Origin: Perkinsus olseni
Lineage: Eukaryota; Perkinsozoa; Perkinsida; Perkinsidae
Length of the DNA stretch: 51,192 nucleotides
Assembly: GCA_013115135.1 (NCBI GenBank)
Contig: JABANP010000395.1
Span: 1-51,192, forward strand
Direction of reading: 5' to 3'
How positions within the stretch are numbered: the stretch's first letter is position 1; the number at the start of each line of letters is the position of its first letter. The notes under the pieces are model-generated. The model was given only the letters and a program-made list of their open reading frames with translations. It was not told the DNA's origin and did no database searches. This document shows positions 1 to 9,300 of this stretch, piece by piece. Both the position numbers and the translations under genes were made by a program.

Positions 1-550
1 TTATGGTCGAGTTTTAGTGTATCAGTTGATTGCCTTCTCACCACTGATTTCAAGATCGGACCATGACCCGGATCCCTGTAGGTCACAGAGATGTTGATAT
101 GTTTGAGTTCTCGAACCCATGATTGATCATGGTCGAGTTGTAGTGTCTCAGTTGACTGCCTTCTCACTACAGATTGCAAGATCGGACCATGACCCGGAGC
201 CCTGTAGGTTACAGAGATGTTCATATGTTTGAGTTCTCGAACCCATGAGTGCTTATGGTCGTGTTGTAGTGTCTCAGTTGACTGCCTTCGCACCACAGAT
301 TTCCGGATAGAACCATGACCCGGAGCCCTGTAGGTTACAGAGATGTTGATATGTTTGAGTTCTCGAACCCATGATTGATTATGGTCGAGTTGTAGTGTCT
401 CAGTTGACTGCCTTCTCACTACAGATTTCAAGATCGGACCATGACCCGGAGCCCTGTAGGTTACAGAGATGTTGATATGTTTGAGTTCTCGAACCCATGA
501 TTGATTATGGTCGAGTTGTAGTGTCTCAGTTGACTGCCTTCTCGCTACAG
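1..550. repeat. 126-base tandem repeat, about 4.4 copies
   Basis: A unit beginning TTATGGTCGAG recurs at 1, 127, 253, 379 and 505, so the period is exactly 126 bases. The last copy breaks off near 550. The first copy lies at the window edge, so the array may extend to the left. Copies differ by a few substitutions and no indels. The period is a multiple of three, but I found no reading frame open through the array; stops occur within each unit in the forward frames checked. Confidence 0.95.
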
Positions 551-1450
551 AAGCTACGTATCTCGAGACTACAGTAGTTTGTTCTCTGTGAGAATTGCTT
601 TGTATTCACTGCACGCGCGTCACATGGTGCGTCACACACCGTGTGTGCATGCGTGCAACCGCTTCACGAGTTGGGCTAAGAACCCTGCCGGTCGAAAAAC
701 TTCAACCTGGAGTTATGAAGGGCACTCGAGCCTTGAGTCTCGGGGTGGCACAGGCAACTACTGAACTTCACCGCATTGGAGGTTGTGTCCTACGCATTGA
801 GTGGGTCGATCGGCCCCGGTATTTCAAGGCTGTGTGAGCCTCACACTGCGAGGCTTTGCAAATCCTCTCTTCTCAACGTTGTGGTGAATGTTGCTGGAAA
901 CTTAATTTGAGTCACGGGACCTTGAGAGTGACGGATTCAACTCTCTGGCCTTTGGAGCCGTCTCAGACGGCCCGTCTGCATGTTCGGGAGCTGCTTGCAC
1001 CGTGAGCTTCATTGAGTGAAGGAAAACCCGTCTGGAGTTGCGTATTCCTCTTGCATTTCAGTGTTACTTCTCCCAATAATATGGTACGATTGAACATCAA
1101 CTCAGAGACAGGAAATGACAATTACGCGGTAATAGTTGGTGAGAGCTTCGTAGAACATGATCGATAGGTCGGGTAGGTGAGTCGACCACGAACAGTCCGA
1201 CATCCCGCAAATCCTCGTAGAATCGTAATTCCAGTTCGTAACTGAAATATTTCTGTGACGACTGTTCTCGACTTCTTGTACTTGGGTTGCTTGTTAATTG
1301 AACTGATAGTGAAGTCGAGAACACTTTGAGGCTTATGGCTCTGTCTCGGCGGAAAACGGCGGTAGCGAGAGCTTGGTGCCCCTTGGGGTTTGGGAGAAAT
1401 GCTTCATTATGATTTCCAACAGCGGGCGTGTTTGGAATCACAATACTTAG

Positions 1451-1518
1451 CAGGAAGAATCTTCCTGAAACTCAAGCGCATACAACTTACATCTTCCTGG
1501 AAGACGTAAGTTGTATGC
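1451..1518. repeat. Two adjoining perfect hairpins
   Basis: CAGGAAGA-A-TCTTCCTG (1451-1467) is a perfect palindrome. It is followed by GCATACAACTTAC (1478-1490) and its exact reverse complement GTAAGTTGTATGC (1506-1518). The sequence between the two arms also pairs with itself (TCTTCC with GGAAGA). The two structures share the CTTCCTG/CAGGAAG core. No gene lies immediately beside them. Confidence 0.85.
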
Positions 1519-1708
1519 ACCGATCTTGCTCACGCTTCAGTTTCAAGTCATCACCGACCTGAAGCTCCGTGCTCGGCGGCAACCATCAGGGGCAACAGCG
1601 CTCATATTGACTGCTATTGATTGTGATGGAGTTTGCGGAGCTGCAATACTCTCTGTAGTATAGGATACGGATGAGCATCGCACTCGCGGCTGTTCTACTC
1701 AGTCGATT

Positions 1709-1795
1709 GAAACTATCCTTATTCATCGTGCTGTACATGGTATATTCGCCACGTCTCTCAGCACAAAGGGCGTCGGCTGTCACGCCATGTTCTAC
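1709..1795. repeat. Dispersed repeat, copy A
   Basis: About 90 bases, including CATCGTGCTGTACATGGTA and CGTCTCTCAGC, match 13523-13617 with scattered substitutions and a small insertion, roughly four bases in five identical by eye. Copy B lies inside an intron of the ITPK gene. The family is not recognised. Confidence 0.8.
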
Positions 1796-2810
1796 TCAGT
1801 CACTGCTCACACGAGAAGGTGTGAAGTTTGCTGTGGAGCCCATCAGCCATATGCTCGAGGCGAGAGCGGCTATCTTTGATATCGCTAGAGCCCGCATGGG
1901 GCAGGCAGAAGCCACAAGGCATAGGGATGTTCGAAGTGTAGTAGGGGCTGACGGCGTATTGTAGTATAGAAGAGGGCAGACTACACTCTAGTCCTGTGCC
2001 CAATCGTTTACGTATCAGTTCAAACTACATGGGCTGACTTGGGGAGTGTCGCATAAGTTTGACTATCGACATAGTACGGTCAAGTATAAAGGCCGCTTCT
2101 GCCCCGTGCAGTCTCACGTGGAGGAGATAATCATGTCTGCTACCCTTGGCCTGATGTAATTTTTGTCGTTTCTGTCATAACCAATAGTCTTCAGAGCACA
2201 TAGTCCTTTCCGATAGTCCTTACCTTCAGATTGTGATGATTGGATGCGGCTGTCTCGAGGATTTGGATGGAATTCTGGAGGAGAGTGGGCTTCCTGGAAA
2301 TGGAGGCAATGCTGATGATTTGGTCATCTACGTTTTCGACTCACACAGGTCGGGCCAAGGGCTCTTGTTCTTGCAGGTTAGGGTAGTAGCCTTTATAGTG
2401 AGCTACCTGGATGGATCTGTCGGCAGCATTAGAGTTAGCATGTGCTCTGTTGGGGTATGCAATACGAAAAAGACTAGATAATTGGTCTTATGGGTCTATG
2501 TGGGACTGGCGATGACTGCTAGTTCGCTTTGGGTGTGGATGATCTTGATCTGAACTCTAGCTTAGAACTCCGACTACCCCCAGGTTCAGGTCAGATCATT
2601 AGTTGTCCCCTCGTGGAATATCTCAGGCCGATCCATCTGAGCAACATATATGAGAAACAAAAATCGTGTCATCGTTATTGACGATGATCAAGAGGGGTGA
2701 GTCGAACTCAACGACATCTTTGCTCGCTGTGAGGTGGATTACAGGAGACGTCCGGCATGACACATGCCGTTCACCGATTTCGATCAGACTAGCTTGGCGC
2801 ATCCGCCTAC

Positions 2811-3065
2811 TTAGCTGACCAGCTTGCCTTGTAGAGGCACACTGGTGGGAATCCTGCCTTTTCCGCGTTCTGTTAGATCTCGCCGATCCCCAGTAGGCTT
2901 GCTCCATGCGCTGCGCATGATGCGCACAATGCGGCGAACAATCGCTTGAGATAACCTTCTAATGCTCTCAATTACCGTCATCTGTGTATCAGCTGGATGT
3001 GTCAGGCTCGGGGATACCGGTATACCACCCGAACCTGATGACGACGAAGAAGGTGAGGTGGTCAT
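2811..3065 (-). CDS. Possible first exon of a leftward gene
   Basis: An ATG at 3065 opens an 84-codon frame that starts with a Ser/Gly-rich stretch followed by a basic, potentially helical segment (VIESIRRLSQAIVRRIVRI). Another open frame at 2623-2700 could be a later exon, but I could not fix a splice junction. The ATG lies only 35 bases from the rightward ITPK start, so the two would share a very short divergent promoter. No homology is recognised. It may be a chance frame. Confidence 0.25.
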   Translation of the reverse strand: MTTSPSSSSSGSGGIPVSPSLTHPADTQMTVIESIRRLSQAIVRRIVRIMRSAWSKPTGDRRDLTERGKGRIPTSVPLQGKLVS

Positions 3066-3100
3066 TATCTTAAGTGAATTAGCTCACAACAACAAACGCG

Positions 3101-3205
3101 ATGCCCGCTAAACGCACTACAAAGAGCAAAGTGGATGGTGGGCGACGCCACAATATCACCAAATCCCAGCTGTTCGAAACACTAGCGCTCGCCCTAAATG
3201 AATCA
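3101..3205 (+). pseudogene. ITPK-family kinase gene, first exon, cut by the retrotransposon
   Basis: The ATG at 3101 opens 35 codons with a lysine-rich start (MPAKRTTKSK) and then a helical segment. The frame runs straight into the left LTR at 3206. If the element and one copy of the ATCA target duplication are removed, this frame continues at 12539 for 17 bases to a GT donor at 12556, and the splice to 12609 stays in frame. This is direct sequence support that 3101-3205 and 12539-14553 are two parts of one gene. In the present allele a transcript would run into antisense retrotransposon sequence, so the product is probably lost unless the element is spliced out. The N-terminal part is not recognised as part of the kinase fold. 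Confidence 0.7.
3202..3205. repeat. Target-site duplication ATCA (left)
   Basis: ATCA directly abuts the TGTG start of the left LTR and is matched by ATCA directly after the CACA end of the right LTR. A 4-base duplication fits the 4-6 bases typical of BEL/Pao integration. Confidence 0.85.
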
Positions 3206-3589
3206 TGTGCAGGAATCGATGGGAGCCTGGTTATAGGGGAAGAGGAAAAAGCAGTAGATTTGCCTCTAGATCTCCCTCTGCGGACAGCACCGACAAAGGG
3301 AGGCAACTTAGAACCAGAACGTAGCTCCATAACTCCTGAGGCTTAACGCAATGTACTAGAGCGTTGAATAGATAACAGATCTATTGATTCTAGGGTAGGC
3401 GATAAGTAGAGATACTTCCCCGATACTATCAGATAGATAGTACACTCAGATTACTCGTGTAGAGCACTCAAAGCCACAAAAAGGCGACTAGATTAGCCTC
3501 TTCGGCCCCAGCCGTTTCAACAGCATCGATCTTGGCGAGCGAGAAATCAAATAGCGCTGGCCCGACGGAGCGACACGGGTGCCAGCACA
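3206..3589 (-). repeat. 3' LTR of the retrotransposon, 384 bases
   Basis: TGTGCAGG...CCAGCACA, identical by eye to 12151-12534. Its termini are inverted (TGTGC/GCACA). It contains the same ATG and first 42 codons as the gag gene; from here the frame reads out into host DNA (minus-strand frame 3330 to 3079). Confidence 0.95.
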
Positions 3590-3844
3590 TACCCCGCGTG
3601 CGAAAGATGAGCACTTATTGATACTTATCATTGACGACTAGATGCAATAATAGATTTACTTTTTATCAAAATAATCATAGATCCGAACTACCATAGATCA
3701 TGTTCTAGATTCCACTACTCGACCATCCTAGATAATAACTCTCTTCTACGCCTCTATGAAATAGATAATGACTATCAATACCGCGATAGATAAGCGGAAA
3801 AGGGATGATACTATCGATAACGCGATAGTTGAGTAGGTCGAATA

Positions 3845-6334
3845 TTATAGCTTGCATAACCTTTCCAGTAGATTTTGCGTCCTAGTCAGCAGAGATCTCG
3901 TCAGGTTCCTAGTAGATGGAGCAACATAGACAAGCTCTTCTTGTTGAACTATGACACTATCCACATCCGGAGATATAAACAGATCACCAAGTAGACCAAG
4001 AGTAATAGGTTGGATGTGAACTAGTTTGGTTTCTTTTCCACAATACACTGTAGAGTTACTAGTCACAGTGTCATTTGATACCACCGCTAGTCCCACATAG
4101 ACTCTAGATGTAGAAGCCACCAACCAACCATTTTGAGGGTAGTCCTTCAACTTTGAGCCAAACCTCGTCGTGGTCGTGGGAGTCGTCGGCTCAAGGTCAT
4201 TAGATCGCTGAGCTTCTGGTTCTACCGCCGAAGACGAGCTAGAGCTTGACTGGCCAGCATCGCGCTCAGGTGTAGGTGGACCAGATCCCTCCGGGATAGA
4301 TTCTTCCGAAGAACGTTGGGAGCATAGTTGCCGAGTTCGCTCTCGCAGTATCTTCGATTGGTCAGAACCATCATTAGATGCTTCCATAGTGGAGAATTCT
4401 CCTCGGATATCTTGGTATACACGAATACCTCGTCGATAATGTTCATAGATTAATTTCTTGAGAGAGTTGGCCGGTACTAGATTACGAGTTGCAGCTTGCA
4501 CTAGTTTATCTGGTAAGGGCCAGGTCTCGATAGATTTCCCACCATCAGATAGTTGGAGTGAACCACCGTAGTCCGAAGGCAAGACAACTCCAAACATTAG
4601 CTTGGCCATACTGGATCCAGCCATAGAGACAACGGTGTAGGGGCCGCGCCACTTGCTAATTAGATGATTCCCAATGTCGACATCAGGGGCGTTCAACATA
4701 TAGACTAGGTCGAAGGCCGCTAGTTGGTCACATTGCGGAGTCTCCTTGATGTAGCGCTCACGTAGATCAGCCTGTTTTTGACGCCAGGCTTCTACGTATT
4801 CCTCTACGCTCGACCGCATACGCTCTTGATAATCTGATAGAACTGGTAACAGACCTCGAGCGAAGGGTAGATATTCGGCGTTGAGGTAGCGGGAGTCCAA
4901 TTTATCGTAATCGATGGTAGATGGAGGCGCATCACCAGGTAGCCTCCCACCATAGCTATAGTGTAGATAACTTGGGCTCATGTAGGTCCAATGCTTAGGA
5001 CTGCAATTATAAATACGGATGGCTAACATAAGGTTATATAGTTGCTCCATAGCATCCTCACTAGATCCGCTGATGGTGCGAGCAGTCTCTGTTAGATCAC
5101 GATGTGCCCTCTCCCAAAAGGAGAGATGGGCTGAATAGCCCGGTAAGCAATACAACCGGCACCGATGTTTAGCCATCATAGATATCACTGCCTTAGATAA
5201 TATCGATCCATGAGCTTTGTCGCACAGGGCTACACTTGGCGGCCCATGTTCGCAGAATATAGAGTGGATCACCGCAGCGATAGTAGGTCCTTTGCAGTTG
5301 CGTAGTGGCCTAGATGCGATAAAGCCACTCACAGCATCCTGGCAGACTAGAGCATAATAATCTTTAGACGGGTCGAGTAGATAGGTATTCTCGCCATGAG
5401 AGTCTCCACCTCGATTCCGTGTAGATGCTCTTCCGTAGGGACCTAGGATATCGATCCCAACCAGTTGCCATAACTGCGTAACAACCATATCCTGGACCGC
5501 ATTGTTAGCATATCGAATGGCTTTAGATGCCCTCGCCTTGAGACACAAGGTGCAACTAGATGTCGTTTTAGATATGATCTTGGACAGGCCACGGCCCACG
5601 AATCGTCTCTGCAGGTAGAGACGCAGTTTCCGTCTCCCTGGGTGCGATAGAATATAGTGGTAGATCGCGCAGAGGAGGCTGCATACTAGTCGCGCATACC
5701 TTGATACACCCAGATAGATCATACCATCGGCATCATCATCTTCACGTGAGGGCCCTTCATACCACGGTCGCTGCCTTATGATCCCATTAGGATCTAGGTA
5801 GCAGTGGTGCTCCATTCGATTGAAGGTAGTAGTTCTCATCCCTACTGACCCTCTAGGAACGTGTCCTGATAGATAATCTCGGAACTTAGCAAGATCTTCG
5901 TCTTCAGACTGACAGCGTCTGAGGCAGGTATTTAGATCGTCGTTGAACTCGATGTTGTCCTGTAGAGAGCTTAGATCCGCATCGCTCCCTCTAGAAGTAT
6001 CGATATGTCTTGCAAGTCTTCTTAATTCGTCCTTCATTTCAGCCGTCAGGTCTGTCTTGTCGATATCAGGGATATCTAGACCATCACAATTGATAAGATG
6101 ACATCTTCCGCATAGATTAGGATCAGTCGTCTCACACGGCGAAGGACACTTAGTACACTGGATCATAGCCATAGATTTTTGGCTAGGGTCATGATTTCCT
6201 AGCTCAGGCCGTTTGCCCTGACCGCGGCCCGCGTTCACGACAGTGCTAGTGGTCGACGTAGATGTAGACTCACAGCCTAGGATAGTGGATCCAGTGGTAG
6301 AAGTAGATGACCATGAAGTTGTAGGTGCAAGCAC
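3845..6334 (-). CDS. Retrotransposon integrase with N-terminal Cys-rich extension
   Basis: An 829-codon frame overlaps the end of gag-pol in the +1 frame relative to it; the given start is a GTG, so the protein is more likely made by frameshifting or processing than from its own ATG. The first ~150 residues include a Cys-rich patch (CTKCPSPC...CGRC). The integrase zinc finger shows HYILSH and CTLC. The catalytic triad is D in GIDILGPYG (about residue 293), D in ALCDKAHG (about 371), and E in FWERAHRD exactly 35 residues later, a DD35E spacing. A GPY-like module (KWRGPYTVV) follows, then a Ser/Thr-rich tail. No envelope gene is present. Confidence 0.9.
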   Translation of the reverse strand: MLAPTTSWSSTSTTGSTILGCESTSTSTTSTVVNAGRGQGKRPELGNHDPSQKSMAMIQCTKCPSPCETTDPNLCGRCHLINCDGLDIPDIDKTDLTAEMKDELRRLARHIDTSRGSDADLSSLQDNIEFNDDLNTCLRRCQSEDEDLAKFRDYLSGHVPRGSVGMRTTTFNRMEHHCYLDPNGIIRQRPWYEGPSREDDDADGMIYLGVSRYARLVCSLLCAIYHYILSHPGRRKLRLYLQRRFVGRGLSKIISKTTSSCTLCLKARASKAIRYANNAVQDMVVTQLWQLVGIDILGPYGRASTRNRGGDSHGENTYLLDPSKDYYALVCQDAVSGFIASRPLRNCKGPTIAAVIHSIFCEHGPPSVALCDKAHGSILSKAVISMMAKHRCRLYCLPGYSAHLSFWERAHRDLTETARTISGSSEDAMEQLYNLMLAIRIYNCSPKHWTYMSPSYLHYSYGGRLPGDAPPSTIDYDKLDSRYLNAEYLPFARGLLPVLSDYQERMRSSVEEYVEAWRQKQADLRERYIKETPQCDQLAAFDLVYMLNAPDVDIGNHLISKWRGPYTVVSMAGSSMAKLMFGVVLPSDYGGSLQLSDGGKSIETWPLPDKLVQAATRNLVPANSLKKLIYEHYRRGIRVYQDIRGEFSTMEASNDGSDQSKILRERTRQLCSQRSSEESIPEGSGPPTPERDAGQSSSSSSSAVEPEAQRSNDLEPTTPTTTTRFGSKLKDYPQNGWLVASTSRVYVGLAVVSNDTVTSNSTVYCGKETKLVHIQPITLGLLGDLFISPDVDSVIVQQEELVYVAPSTRNLTRSLLTRTQNLLERLCKL

Positions 6335-9300
6335 AAGCGTAACGTGATATAGAATCAGCTGGATTGCAACCAGATGGTATGTGCCTAACTGTAGCGTTCA
6401 GTTGAGCACATAGATCACGTACAGCTTGTAGGCGACGTTTCTCAGGGCTAGGTAGCCGTTCGTCGTTAGCTGGCCGCCTAAGGCGATAGACGGTTAGCTC
6501 GGAATCGATGGCAACAACCAGGGGATAGATGGGCACTTCTGGACTCAGATTATTGACAGGGGCTTGGTTTTTCCCATAGACAGTAGTTATGGGTAGATAC
6601 GCCGATAGAGTCCTTGCCCATAGCAGACCACGATGGAGTGCGTCTAGCTCTTTCCTGGGAATAGACCAGGATAGATTTGCAGTAACGTAGAGGCCTCCTT
6701 TAGCAGAGAGCCGAACATCGGGATGAGACTTGAGTCGTAGATCAGCTCCCCAGGCATCTTTAGATGCGTCAGTGCTGAGGATTAACTCGCTGTCGTAAGG
6801 TAGAAACCGTGGAGTAGATACCACCTTACAGATTCGAGTCGACTCACGAGTCCATCTAACAACATGTTGTTGTAGTTGATGTGAGATAGTTACATCCCAC
6901 TCCTTGGTCTCTTGGCAGATGCTCCTCCAGATAGATCTGCCGAGGATATCATGCTCGATGAGCAGGCCAAGAGGATCATATAGAGAAGCCAAGGCGCTAC
7001 TGGCAGAGCGCTTGGTCATAGATGTAGGTCCCAAGGGTTCTAGGCTGGGATCAGCAGACATAGTTGGGTAGAGACCGTCATTCGAAGGCAGATAGTCGTA
7101 CCCTAATAGGTGCCCGCGTTTCTCGATCCCACCTTCGAGCTGAGATAGCCAGTTCTCAAATTTCTTGAGATCTTCAGCTGGTAGGTCGTGCCCCTTGAGG
7201 ACGTAGGATACAAAGCCGTAGTTGCGTTGAGCTTCCGCAACCGAGGACCCTAGAACGTAGATGTCGTCGACGAACTTCAACATCTTTGTGCCGCTAGGTA
7301 ACGGAGGACCATTAGATAGGTACTCGAAGGCCTTGTCAGAGGGGTAGAGTAGACAATCCTTAATCTTAGCGGCTTCTATAACAGATAGGTCCAACTCGAC
7401 GGCGTTGCCATCGGTCTCACGCACTAGTTGCGTCAGATGGTAGATCTCGTCGGTGACATCGTCCACAGAGCTGTCTAGCATATTAGGTGCTGACCTAGTT
7501 CCGAACCCTACGCGGGCCCATAGAACTGTAAAGGGTCCTATACAAGTGTATCCGACATAGGGGATATCACTGTAGTTAGATTGCATCCTACAGAATGCTT
7601 TACTTAGATCTCCAGCAACGAAATATTTAGATGATCGTAGCAGGAGTAGGGTACCGTGTAGGTTATTTTGAGGATGGCCGCCTCTCAGGGAGAATAGATT
7701 GGCCTCTCGATAATCCAGAACGATGCGACAAGGCGTCGTTGGATGTTGATCTCGGTACACTAGATGGCTCGCCGTGAAATGTTCTGGTAGAGGGACCGCA
7801 GAACCACAGTAGGGGGTACCTTTGGCTAGCTGATCCCAGACCGGTTGGCATCTCGATGGGGTCGGCTTAGATGGGTCAAGACGATTGTCCTTGACGATAG
7901 CGCAAAAGCCCTTAGATATGTAGCTATCAAGGGCTCGATGGAACATCTCCATGCGTTCGCCAGTGATAGCCTTGATAGATGCTAACCCTCTCTTGGCAGC
8001 CATGTGGTAGTTGTAGCGAGGCCTGGATGTGGGATGTTTCCACGGAACTTGAGGCCTAGCTCTCCCCATTGGGGCTAGCTCATCCTCGACCCATTCCCTT
8101 TCGATCGCACGCTGGGGAGGTAGATCATCCCGAGCGATAGTAGGGACGCTGGTAGGACCAGCAGGGTCATATAGATCACCGTCGCAGATCTCCGGGTAGA
8201 TCCCGCAGTTGGGGTTCAGCGACTTATAGGCTCGGAGGCTTCCGGTAGGATCCTCTGACCAAGTCGCATCATAGATCGCCCCCTTTGGTGCTGGTTGTCG
8301 ACAGCCCGTTTTAGATGGTGCACTCTCGCTAAGGCACATAACACCAACCTTGCGAACGTGCGCCGTAGATCGGGGGGACATGAGAGATTCACACGGCTCA
8401 ACCCGTAGATCTGGAGCTAGTTTGTTGCCAATCGTGACACGTACAGACCCGCCGGGCAAGAAGGAGATGACAGCGTTGAGCTTCGCCATCGTAGAGCATC
8501 CTATGATGATAGGTGTGCTTAGATGGTCGGAGGCCAGTAGGAAGGTGTCGGTTACCTTATAGTTACCAGACCCCACTGGTAGACTGACCTTGCCCAAGAT
8601 GTTTAGTTGTCCACCATTGGCAACGTTCACTCGTCCGATAGGCGAGTTGATAGGTAGACATAGCTTCTTGTCAGGCGCTAGCTTCCGAAGTGTAGATAGA
8701 GCTATAAGGCTGACGTCTGCTCCCGTGTCAAAGAGCACAGGCCTAGTAGTCCCGTAGACGCATAGATCTCCGACCACCATAGTAGCTCGCTTGGAACTCT
8801 GCCTAGAGCTAGATGAAGTGTCAGGTGTCAGAGCATGGAAGTTAATATCCACGTCGTCGGAGGTGACAGGGACAATACATAGATCGCTCGAAGCCTCCTG
8901 GATGGCATGCGCATTACCAACCGAGGTCACAACTTCGGAATTAGATGGGGGAGTCTTAGGTGGATTAACCTTAGTAGTAGATTCATCCTTAGTGCTCGGC
9001 TTAGAACCATGGTTGTCGGCCGACTTGTAGCTGGTCTTAGGCTTAGAACTCCCCTTCTTAGGCTGCCCACCAGTAGGCTTCTTAGCCTTGCAGACATAGG
9101 CTAGATGTCCCTTCTGCTGGCAGCGTAAGCATTTTAGGCTCTTGCTCGGCACCTCGCAAGTAGATTGATCGTGGTTGGGATTACCACATTTAGAGCAACG
9201 AGAGTCCACCTGGGCGACATTAGGAGCGGTGCATAGACGCGCAGGGTGGCCACTCTCCAAACAGCGATAGCACTTGATGGATACTAGATCAGCCCCGACC

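Larger units (their letters stand above)
551..3064. other. 2.5 kb with no confidently supported gene
   Basis: Only short open frames without recognisable domains or clear exon borders are present. The stretch holds a hairpin (1451-1518), one copy of a dispersed repeat (1709-1795) and a weak leftward gene candidate close to the right end (2811-3065). It could contain regulatory sequence for the ITPK gene that starts at 3101, but nothing specific is recognisable. Confidence 0.5.
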
